From Ignavibacteriales bacterium (GTDB taxonomy: Bacteria > Bacteroidota > Ignavibacteria > Ignavibacteriales > Melioribacteraceae): a stretch of DNA of 64,000 bases. Location of the stretch: positions 1 to 64,000 of the forward strand of contig JAGUYK010000010.1 of the NCBI GenBank assembly GCA_020061355.1, in the 5' to 3' direction. Under the pieces are notes generated by a model. The model did not search any database. It had not been told where the DNA came from and worked only from the letters and a program-made list of their open reading frames with translations. Position 1 is the stretch's first letter. Each line of letters begins with the position of its first letter. The position numbers were made by a program, and so were the translations under genes. Below, in pieces: positions 56,911 through 64,000 of the stretch.

Positions 56911-56927
56911 ATCATTTTTTAGTGGGA

Positions 56928-56958
56928 CAAATTTATATAAAATGAATTAAAAATCAAA
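56928..56958 (-). promoter_or_regulatory. promoter of tRNA-Phe
   Basis: TTTG, 19 bases, TAAATTTG on the minus strand, an exact match to the Bacteroidetes consensus TTTG-N19-21-TAnnTTTG. The -7 box ends 17 bases before the mature tRNA. Confidence 0.7.
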
Positions 56959-56975
56959 ATATCAACCACCTTGTT

Positions 56976-57476
56976 TTATGAATCAAAAAAGGAGAGTTGT
57001 TTTCTATTATACTCTATCTTTTCCTCATGTTCAAGAAGCCATTTCTTCCTCCACAAACCCCCTGAGTATCCTATCAAATCTCCATTAGAACCTATCACAC
57101 GATGACACGGGACTAAAATACTAATTTTATTCTGTGCGTTTGCTTTAGCAACAGCTCTTATTTTATTCTTGTTACCCAACTTTGAAGCTAGCGAAAGATA
57201 TGAAATAGAATTACCGAATGGGATTTTTACTAACTCGTACCAGACTGATTTTTGAAACTTTGTTCCATATAAATCAATCTCAACTTCAAAACATTTTCTG
57301 GTTCCATTAAAATATTCCTGCAACTGAACTCTACATTTTTTAAAGAATGGATTTTTTGTAAGTGATTCTTCGACTTCCTCTTCAACAAAAAAAAGGTCGG
57401 TAATTCCCCTCTCCGAAGCTCTTAAACAAATAGTTCCAATTGGCGATCGATAATAATCAGTATACGAGTATAGCAT
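56976..57476 (-). CDS. ogt: methylated-DNA-protein-cysteine methyltransferase
   Basis: 166 residues. It removes methyl from O6-methylguanine to its own Cys. The acceptor Cys-124 lies in LVPCHRVIGSNGDLIGYSGG, and the helix-turn-helix region FQKSVWYELVKIPFGNSISYLSLA is usual. The last 15 residues extend the standard family length. It is 20 bases downstream of the sensor kinase gene. Confidence 0.93.
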   Translation of the reverse strand: MLYSYTDYYRSPIGTICLRASERGITDLFFVEEEVEESLTKNPFFKKCRVQLQEYFNGTRKCFEVEIDLYGTKFQKSVWYELVKIPFGNSISYLSLASKLGNKNKIRAVAKANAQNKISILVPCHRVIGSNGDLIGYSGGLWRKKWLLEHEEKIEYNRKQLSFFDS

Positions 57477-57496
57477 ATTTTTTGTGAGATGAATTA

Positions 57497-60400
57497 CTAC
57501 TTAACCAGCAATCTTTTTAGTGTTTCGATTATTTTATCTCTTAAAAGAGGTTTGGGAATAAAGTCATTAAATCCAGCTGCAATAAAATTCTCTCTTGCAT
57601 CCGATTGTGTATATGCGGTTGAAGCAATGATAGGTACATCCTTATGTCCGGGCATTTTTTGAATTATTCGAAGTGCATCCAATCCATTATATTCACCCTG
57701 CAGGTTGATATCCATAATTATAAAGTCGAAACGTTTGGTTTTTAATAAAGGAACTCCAGCTTCAAAACTGGGAGCGAATTCAATACTTTTCAAATCTCTC
57801 ATTTGGTTTTTAAACAATATTTGAGAATCAAGCTGGTCTTCAAAATACAAAACACTTAGCTGTGTCAGATCAAGTTCTTGGTACTTTAGTGCAATGGGTT
57901 GCTTCTCGGAAACAAGCGGAGCCTGTTGTTTACCAAACTGTTTAGGTTCGGAAACCGGTGGTTTTATACTTTCTAACTCATAATTTGTTTTTTCACTTAT
58001 AGTAAACTTAACCGGAAAAGTAAGCCCAACTTCTACTGCTTCATTATCTTTCATTACAACATATTTTTTTGCGGAAAGAAGTTCGATAAGTTTATTCGCT
58101 AACCTTAATGAAAATCTGGAAAATCCGTAGTTTCTTCTTATAACAGATTCCTCATCAGCAAAAATATCATTGAAACCTTTCAGCAAATATGGACTAATAA
58201 CATTTTTTGTATCTTTAACTGAAACCACAATATTATTTTCATCCAGATTAAATGTAGATAAATAAACTGCGCTCTCCTTTGTTATCTGAACAGCAATTTT
58301 AATAAACAGGCTTATCAAGGAAACGACCTTCTGCTTATCACTTTCGAAAGTAATTGAAGAGGATATTTGACCGTACTCCAATGTTATTTTTTTAGACTCA
58401 CATAATTTTTTTGTGTTCTCTTTTAATGAATCGAGAAGGTCTGTGATTTTTAACAATTCCGGTTTGAACTTAACAACTTTTTGCTGAAGTGCCGAGTATT
58501 CAACAGCATTGTCCATAATTTGCAAGAGCAGTTTTTGATTTTCTTTTATAATATCAACAGCTTCTTTTTGTTCTTCTGATGGTTGATTTATACTTTCCCA
58601 TAATTCCTGAGCAAAACCTAAAATAACATTAATTGGTGTAAGCAATTCGTGAAACATATGTGACAGAAACGGAGCATCAATCTTTTCATTACTTTCACCA
58701 TTAACAGTTTTAATATCTGTAGCTTCGGTTTTCTCTTCTTCGGGCTTTACTACTATAGAATAATTCTCAATTTCCCCGTTATAATTCTTAATCGGAGTTG
58801 CAATAACTATGGCTTTGATTCCAGGTCCGGAAGGTTTTTTAAATTCTAATTCAAGCGAGGTTGTTTTAAGTAAACCGGAATGAAAAATATTTTTATTCAC
58901 CTTTGCTCTATCATTATCGGATACAAGGCTAATAAATGGGCGTGATTCAAGTTCCTTTTTAGGATATCCCATTTTTTTTGATACTTGCTCGTTTATACCT
59001 GTAATAAAACCATCCTTATCGGTATTGATTATGAGGTCGCTCGTATGGTCATAGACAGATTGTAAAATTTGATTTTTCTTTCTCTCTTCTAATAGATCAC
59101 TTACATTTTTTATTATATTTAAATGACCCTTCTTTCCTTTGAACTCAATATTAGAACGGGTGAGTTCAACCAGAATTGCGGAACCATCACTTTTTTTATG
59201 ACGCCAGGGTCCGGCACTTAAAGTTTTCCCATCCGATGATTGTATCAAAGTCTGGATATCTTCAGGCGCATAAAGATCTGTAAGATCCATATTTAGAAAA
59301 TCTGCTCTCTTATAACCATATAGTTTTAAGGCTGCATCGTTCACTTCCAAAAATTTCAGATTTTCTAGATCATAAATGAACATCGCTTCCGGAATATTTT
59401 GAAGTACTAAATCATATAAATGTGCTTTAGTTTCATTTAATAATTGGATTTCATTTTTGGGTTTAAGAATTATTTTTGTTCCAACATAACCGCGGTCACT
59501 ATCAAATATTTTTTGAATATTTATTTCAGCTTTTAAATTATTTTTTCCCTCAAAAGTATGAGTAAAACTATACTCATCTAACCTAGCTGAATTATTCACA
59601 TATTCTTCAATGATTTTTATAAAAGTTTTATCGAACACCCTGCTTAATTCACTTTTAACCAAATCAGGTTTTTCAGAAACGAGCATTAACTTTAACAGTT
59701 CTGCGCTGTAAGAAAGAATCCGGTTCTCATTATCCGTAAGCAATACAGCGATGGGAAGATTTTTAACGAATGATTTGTTTACATCATCCGACTCTCGTAT
59801 GATATTTTTACTAGTGTGCTGTGAGAAACCAATAATTGCAACCGTTTTGTTATCCAGATCGCATATAGGAAACTGAATTATTTGAACATCTTTCTTTAAA
59901 TCCGGTGTAATTGGCGAAGAAGAGCTGTCAAGTATTAAAGCATTTGTAGTGTCGATAATATATTGATCAACAGTCTTATATAAAGTGCTTAGATACTTAG
60001 GAAGGTAATCCTGTTCATTTTTATTTTCAATCTGATTTGAAGTGAAGCCTAATATTTTAGCATAAGCGTCATTGATTAATATAAATTTGCCAGTTGTGTC
60101 TTTAATCCAAAAATATTGATCAAATTCGTTAATTTCTTTTTGAAGTTTTGCTTTTTCAATAAACGTGAATGGATAAGTAAGTTTAATTTTGTTAATAATT
60201 GATAATATTCTTTTGTCATTAGTTAATTTTTCGATCTCAGATGTTGCAATTATAAATCTTTTGGATTCATGATCTGTTTTTATATCTGAAATAGAAGATA
60301 AATTAATAATGAAATAGACATTATTTTCACTTTTCAGCGGTGTAAAAATGAATTCATAATTTTTAATCTCACCGCTAATTTTTAATTGTAACAAATCTTT

Positions 60401-60622
60401 TACAGCAATATCGTATTTACGGGCATCAATGAATAATCGCTGAAGAGTTAAAAGGTTTTGCTCATCAAATAAATCGAAAAAATTTAATTGCGGTGCCGAC
60501 GCCGGTATTATTTTTTTTATTTCCAAATTCTGCGCAATAATACGACCCGACTTATCGATAATAATACACGGTATTTCGAAGGAAGCCCTGATTTCGGTTT
60601 TTATTTTAGAAATATCATCCAT
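57497..60622 (-). CDS. multi-PAS sensor with degenerate histidine kinase core and C-terminal receiver
   Basis: 1041 residues from the ATG at 60622; an upstream in-frame start would overlap the preceding gene by more than 100 bases. At least four PAS-type modules are visible (for example ...YFWIKDTTGKFILINDAYAKILGF, MFIYDLENLKFLEVNDAALKLYGYKRADFL). A dimerisation helix has the phospho-acceptor pattern FLSHMFHELLTPINVI. The ATPase domain is abnormal: the Gly of the G1 box are lost (VKDTKNVISP) and the G2 box reads NYGFSRFSLRLA; no N-box Asn is clear. The receiver at about 920-1041 has the acidic pair YFEDQ, MDINL with phospho-Asp, STA and PKP. It may act as a phosphorelay partner rather than a kinase. 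It follows the Ig/FN3 gene by 16 bases. Confidence 0.85.
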   Translation of the reverse strand: MDDISKIKTEIRASFEIPCIIIDKSGRIIAQNLEIKKIIPASAPQLNFFDLFDEQNLLTLQRLFIDARKYDIAVKDLLQLKISGEIKNYEFIFTPLKSENNVYFIINLSSISDIKTDHESKRFIIATSEIEKLTNDKRILSIINKIKLTYPFTFIEKAKLQKEINEFDQYFWIKDTTGKFILINDAYAKILGFTSNQIENKNEQDYLPKYLSTLYKTVDQYIIDTTNALILDSSSSPITPDLKKDVQIIQFPICDLDNKTVAIIGFSQHTSKNIIRESDDVNKSFVKNLPIAVLLTDNENRILSYSAELLKLMLVSEKPDLVKSELSRVFDKTFIKIIEEYVNNSARLDEYSFTHTFEGKNNLKAEINIQKIFDSDRGYVGTKIILKPKNEIQLLNETKAHLYDLVLQNIPEAMFIYDLENLKFLEVNDAALKLYGYKRADFLNMDLTDLYAPEDIQTLIQSSDGKTLSAGPWRHKKSDGSAILVELTRSNIEFKGKKGHLNIIKNVSDLLEERKKNQILQSVYDHTSDLIINTDKDGFITGINEQVSKKMGYPKKELESRPFISLVSDNDRAKVNKNIFHSGLLKTTSLELEFKKPSGPGIKAIVIATPIKNYNGEIENYSIVVKPEEEKTEATDIKTVNGESNEKIDAPFLSHMFHELLTPINVILGFAQELWESINQPSEEQKEAVDIIKENQKLLLQIMDNAVEYSALQQKVVKFKPELLKITDLLDSLKENTKKLCESKKITLEYGQISSSITFESDKQKVVSLISLFIKIAVQITKESAVYLSTFNLDENNIVVSVKDTKNVISPYLLKGFNDIFADEESVIRRNYGFSRFSLRLANKLIELLSAKKYVVMKDNEAVEVGLTFPVKFTISEKTNYELESIKPPVSEPKQFGKQQAPLVSEKQPIALKYQELDLTQLSVLYFEDQLDSQILFKNQMRDLKSIEFAPSFEAGVPLLKTKRFDFIIMDINLQGEYNGLDALRIIQKMPGHKDVPIIASTAYTQSDARENFIAAGFNDFIPKPLLRDKIIETLKRLLVK

Positions 60623-60638
60623 TATAAAGTGATTGTTC

Positions 60639-61856
60639 TTATTGAACCAATATTGTAACAGTATTCGAATAAGGCGTGTAGGTTCTAATAGCCAGGGATT
60701 GTCTGACCCTATATTGATATGTAAAACCGCGTTGCACTGATCCATCAATTGCTGATTTAGAATCAGCAGCTAATTTCAAAAATTCAACGAAATTCCCATC
60801 GCCAGTTTTCCTTTCAATTATAACTTGATTTTCAAGCGATGTATTATCATCCCAGGTAAGATTAACAATGTTAATTCCTAAGGAGACTCTTAAGTTAGAG
60901 GGACCGGGTACATCAACATAAAATGTTGCAACTGTTGCTTCATTTGAGAATCCGCTAATAGAAGTGTTTGTGAAATAAGCAACCCTATACTTATATCCTG
61001 TACTCGGTGCAACCGAGTTATCCTGATATTCAATTGTATTGGGTGGTACTGTAGTAAGACGTTTATATTCTGTTGTTGCAGGATCTGTCCTCTCAATGAC
61101 AAATCCATTTTCATTAATTGCAAAATCAACCCATTTTAAGTTAACCTGACTTGCACCAATTGCTTCGCCCACTAAGTTCCATGGACCACCAGGTACACTT
61201 GTAGTGCTTACCTCATTACTGAAATCGGAGAATCCTGAGTTGTTATAGGCGCGGACTTTATAGAAATAGGAAGCAAAAGCAGAAAGTCCACCGTCAGTAG
61301 TACTAATAGTATTTGAAGGTAATGTTTTAATTCTTCTATAAGCCCCTCCTCCTTCATCCTTTCGCCAAAGTTCAAATCCTGATTCGTTATGTGAGAGGTC
61401 ATCCCATAGTAAACTCACAGAAAATTCATTTATCTTTGACAAGAATAAATTTGCAGGTGCATTTGGTTTTTTATCTTTTACGTAAATATTTTCTTGAAGT
61501 GAACTCTCTTTAGATCTATTGTTTTTATTATATACCTTTACACTATAATTGATTCTTGAGCCGAGAAATGTTGAATCTACACTTAAGGTTAATTTAGGAT
61601 TAGTGCCATCGGTATTTTGTTCAATTTTTTTTACAAATTTTTTATTTAAATAAACCTCATAAAAAGAAAGTCCACCTCCGCCTGTACCATCTACTGCTTT
61701 ATAATCAATTTCAGTTGCACCGAACATAACGGAATCCCCGGTAACCGGTTGAGTGATTTCAATTGTAGGGCTTACACTTTGCTGTGCATCGTTTAATGAT
61801 TCCACACAACTATTAAACGCAAATATTAAGATTGATAGTACAATTATTTTTGACAT
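60639..61856 (-). CDS. Ig-like and fibronectin type III repeat protein, probably surface lipoprotein
   Basis: 405 residues. The N-terminus MSKIIVLSILIFAFNSC ends with a Cys in a weak lipobox (FNSC), so it is perhaps lipid-anchored. An Ig-like domain (about 30-125: PTIEITQPVTGDSV... INYSVKVYNKNN) is followed by three FN3 domains (about 132-220, 222-310 and 318-404), each with WDD or WVDF openings and ..YKYRV.. strands. It is likely a binding protein of the cell surface. No sorting domain is present. The next gene downstream (16 bases) is the PAS sensor. Confidence 0.75.
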   Translation of the reverse strand: MSKIIVLSILIFAFNSCVESLNDAQQSVSPTIEITQPVTGDSVMFGATEIDYKAVDGTGGGGLSFYEVYLNKKFVKKIEQNTDGTNPKLTLSVDSTFLGSRINYSVKVYNKNNRSKESSLQENIYVKDKKPNAPANLFLSKINEFSVSLLWDDLSHNESGFELWRKDEGGGAYRRIKTLPSNTISTTDGGLSAFASYFYKVRAYNNSGFSDFSNEVSTTSVPGGPWNLVGEAIGASQVNLKWVDFAINENGFVIERTDPATTEYKRLTTVPPNTIEYQDNSVAPSTGYKYRVAYFTNTSISGFSNEATVATFYVDVPGPSNLRVSLGINIVNLTWDDNTSLENQVIIERKTGDGNFVEFLKLAADSKSAIDGSVQRGFTYQYRVRQSLAIRTYTPYSNTVTILVQ

Positions 61857-62047
61857 TTTTTATAGGTAGAAATATTTTCTCACAGATTTAGCTAATATTC
61901 TTTCTTTTTATGTTTATAATTTAAGAAATACTTTCGAGTAATGTAATTCCAAATAGAAAAAACAATGGAATATTTTATAAATATATATCATCGAAAGGTT
62001 TCTATCGGCTGGATCTTAATCGGACCAAGATATATTCACTCAAATTC

Positions 62048-62068
62048 AAAAAATGACTCTTCTAGAGT
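62048..62068 (-). terminator. probable terminator of the deacetylase-fold gene
   Basis: On the minus strand a short 5-bp stem ACTCT/AGAGT with a 3-base loop, then two bases and six T. It begins 8 bases after the gene's stop. Confidence 0.45.
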
Positions 62069-62075
62069 TAACTCA

Positions 62076-63977
62076 TTATGTATCGATGTTGTCAAAATCA
62101 ATTAATAATGAACGCGTTTCATGTGGATTCATTCTCTCAATATGAAAGTAAATTGTCTGTCCGTCTTCCCGAAATTCGTAACGAGGAATTTTTGTATTAA
62201 TAATATCCGAAGAAACATTAATATTTTTAACTCGTTTATTCAAATTTACCTGAACAACTAACTCTTCAGTAAGATTTTCACTAGGATTGGTAAATTCTAT
62301 TGCAATTCTCCTTGTACTTCTTGTTTCATATCTGATTTGAACACCCTGTCTTCTACTCCACCATTCCTTGAGTTGCTTCAAGGAAGTAATCCACATATTT
62401 TTATTTCGCGCATATCTAATAACATCATTCACTATACTTACATATTCAGACCTAAGTTGGTATTGGGAATGAACCTTAAAAACATATAAACCACCTTCGA
62501 ATAAAATTCTATCAATATCCTCTTCGTATGTATACCTTTGAAAATCAGTATTTGTTAACCCATAATTTCTGACTACCTCAAGATCATCTCTTGCGGTTTT
62601 TGTAATAATCATAATTGATTTATTATTCCTTACAGTAATTTCCGGAACCGATCTATCTGTAAGTGAATCGGTAACTAGGAAATCATAATTTTGTTCAGCC
62701 ATTGTTTGTAAAGTGTTATCATCATAGAATCCATTTAATGGCATCATTGATCTTAAACGCTTACCCGATATTTTACTAAGAGTATCTTTAGCAAACTTAA
62801 AACTTGAATTTTGTGCTTCTTTGTTATCCAATTTATTTACTGTGTCTTCAGGTGATTCTAAAAACCCGATATCAATGATTGCACCAATTTCACCTTTTTC
62901 TGAAATAGATTTTATTAAACCTGGATAATTAATTCCTATATAAGGGTCTATAAAATATGTTGCTGGTAATTGGTTTAGATCCAGAACATTTCCTAAGTTG
63001 TAAACGTTACTTATATTCTGATCTAACGTCGGCAACAGAATTAATGCTCCCTCATAAGAAGTCGGCCAATCCCTTATAGATGCTGTAGGTTGGTATGTTA
63101 GCCAATTAAGTGAATTATTAAATAGCTTTTCGAAAAAAATGTAATCTTTTTGGACTCCAAGTACAGAATTTAATTCAAAACCATACCAGACAAATCTCCC
63201 TTTACCATAACTTCCATAAGAGATTCCAGCACTTCTAGAAATTTCTTCGCGGACTAAACCGGCTTCTCTTCTGAAATCGTACCAAAAACTTACCTGTGTT
63301 GTTCTTGACTCTAAAACCTCTGCGTAAAGAGGCCTATCCCAAGTTGCAATTTTGAGTGCATAACCGGTTGGAACACCTGCCGTAATTGGAAGATTTCCTC
63401 TTAATGTATGAACCTTATAAAATTCCTCCGGTTTTATCTCACGGTTAAATTTCATACCAAATACTTCTGAAAAGAAATCCCATCCACGCCATTTCCCTTC
63501 ATCAGAATATGTTGCTGGACCTCCGGAGACAAATATACTTCCTCCATTTTCAAGATATTTTTTCAATTGAACAAGTTGCTTATCGCTTAATGATTTAGAG
63601 CCTGGAAGAACAATTACTTTATAGCTAAGGTGTTCCCCTAATTCTATATTCCTATCTGTGATAATGTCATAATTAAATCGGGCATTTTTAATAAATTTTT
63701 TCCAAGTATCAATATTGTCTCTTAACCATGTACTACCAGAAGGCAGCATATTTTCTGTGTACTTTGAATAGAGAATTGCAACCTTTCCAGATTTTTCGTC
63801 ACCAGATATAAATTTTAGATTTTCCTTAGAAGGTAAAACATCTTTAATTTCATAACTTCCATAAATATTTCGGACGATAAGTAAAAAAACAAGAATACCA
63901 GTAATTAATAATACAAGACCACTGACAATAATTATTAAATAATTTACTCTCAGTCCTTTGAATTCTTTTACCGCCAC
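62076..63977 (-). CDS. membrane-anchored polysaccharide deacetylase-fold protein without metal ligands
   Basis: 633 residues, starting with GTG (GAGGA ribosome site). One membrane helix (about 14-36) anchors a large outside part. Residues 60-290 resemble a glutamine amidotransferase-like or beta-galactosidase trimerisation fold (KVIVLPGSKSLS.., LENGGSIFVSGGPATYSDEG). Residues 305-550 follow the layout of a NodB deacetylase, but the metal residues are absent: TLDQ in place of TFDDG, EIGAIIDIGF in place of the H-x-x-x-H segment, and MMPLNGFYDDNT in place of the RPPYG loop. A beta domain of about 80 residues ends the protein. It should bind polysaccharide or act as a scaffold rather than deacetylate. 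Confidence 0.65.
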   Translation of the reverse strand: MAVKEFKGLRVNYLIIIVSGLVLLITGILVFLLIVRNIYGSYEIKDVLPSKENLKFISGDEKSGKVAILYSKYTENMLPSGSTWLRDNIDTWKKFIKNARFNYDIITDRNIELGEHLSYKVIVLPGSKSLSDKQLVQLKKYLENGGSIFVSGGPATYSDEGKWRGWDFFSEVFGMKFNREIKPEEFYKVHTLRGNLPITAGVPTGYALKIATWDRPLYAEVLESRTTQVSFWYDFRREAGLVREEISRSAGISYGSYGKGRFVWYGFELNSVLGVQKDYIFFEKLFNNSLNWLTYQPTASIRDWPTSYEGALILLPTLDQNISNVYNLGNVLDLNQLPATYFIDPYIGINYPGLIKSISEKGEIGAIIDIGFLESPEDTVNKLDNKEAQNSSFKFAKDTLSKISGKRLRSMMPLNGFYDDNTLQTMAEQNYDFLVTDSLTDRSVPEITVRNNKSIMIITKTARDDLEVVRNYGLTNTDFQRYTYEEDIDRILFEGGLYVFKVHSQYQLRSEYVSIVNDVIRYARNKNMWITSLKQLKEWWSRRQGVQIRYETRSTRRIAIEFTNPSENLTEELVVQVNLNKRVKNINVSSDIINTKIPRYEFREDGQTIYFHIERMNPHETRSLLIDFDNIDT

Positions 63978-64000
63978 TTGAGATTATCCTCTTGTTTTTT

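Overview
The window looks like a chromosomal segment, with low GC content, of a member of the Bacteroidota/Chlorobiota-Ignavibacteria lineage. Three things point there. One protein (2684-4738) ends in a type IX secretion sorting domain with the NYPNPFNP motif that is typical of Ignavibacteria-type genomes. Several promoters fit the Bacteroidetes -33/-7 pattern (TTTG, 19-20 nt, TAnnTTTG). The genes are ordinary bacterial housekeeping genes tightly packed in operons. No plasmid, phage, IS or CRISPR signature was seen. The first 18 bases look like Illumina adapter, so the left edge is probably a contig end.

Layout. 1-11.2 kb is a loose accessory region: a truncated SRPBCC protein, a VOC lipoprotein, a membrane-anchored AraC-type regulator with a CBM9-like sensor, a secreted Asp-box protein, a DUF4350-like protein, a decayed TolB-like gene, a GT-B glycosyltransferase, an esterase and small membrane proteins. 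11.4-14.7 kb is a nucleoside salvage cluster (cdd, tdk, CNT transporter, punA). 14.7-20.1 kb (minus) holds gcvP, a CoA-binding protein, an Omp85-like barrel and rsmE. 20.2-27.6 kb (minus) is the classic yceD-rpmF-plsX-fabH-fabD-fabG-acpP-fabF-rnc lipid operon with a DUF3109 gene inserted. 27.7-35.5 kb (plus) holds PrsW-nadD and then meaB, an acyl-CoA dehydrogenase, a carboxylase beta subunit, an unknown secreted protein, an NtrC-type regulator broken by one stop codon, and a HIT protein. 35.5-40.8 kb (minus) has purD, a GT4 glycosyltransferase, guaB and a glutaryl-CoA-dehydrogenase-like gene. 40.9-46.6 kb (minus) is one long run purC-DUF971-pgsA-pgpA-cinA-thpR-recA-recX.

46.8-56.6 kb carries a large secreted Asp-box protein, a two-subunit IorAB-type molybdenum hydroxylase, an S9 peptidase with an extra C-terminal domain and a CPBP protease. 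A tRNA-Phe, ogt, a multi-PAS sensor with a degenerate kinase core and a receiver, an Ig/FN3 protein and a deacetylase-fold protein that has lost its metal ligands close the window.

The most useful second looks are the single-base nonsense codon inside the sigma-54 activator (34364), the degenerate kinase-receiver fusion, the pseudo-deacetylase, the membrane AraC sensor, the stem-loop between acpP and fabF, a terminator 20 bp in front of guaB, and the shared promoter signature. I did not find a clearly novel multi-gene defence or mobile system.
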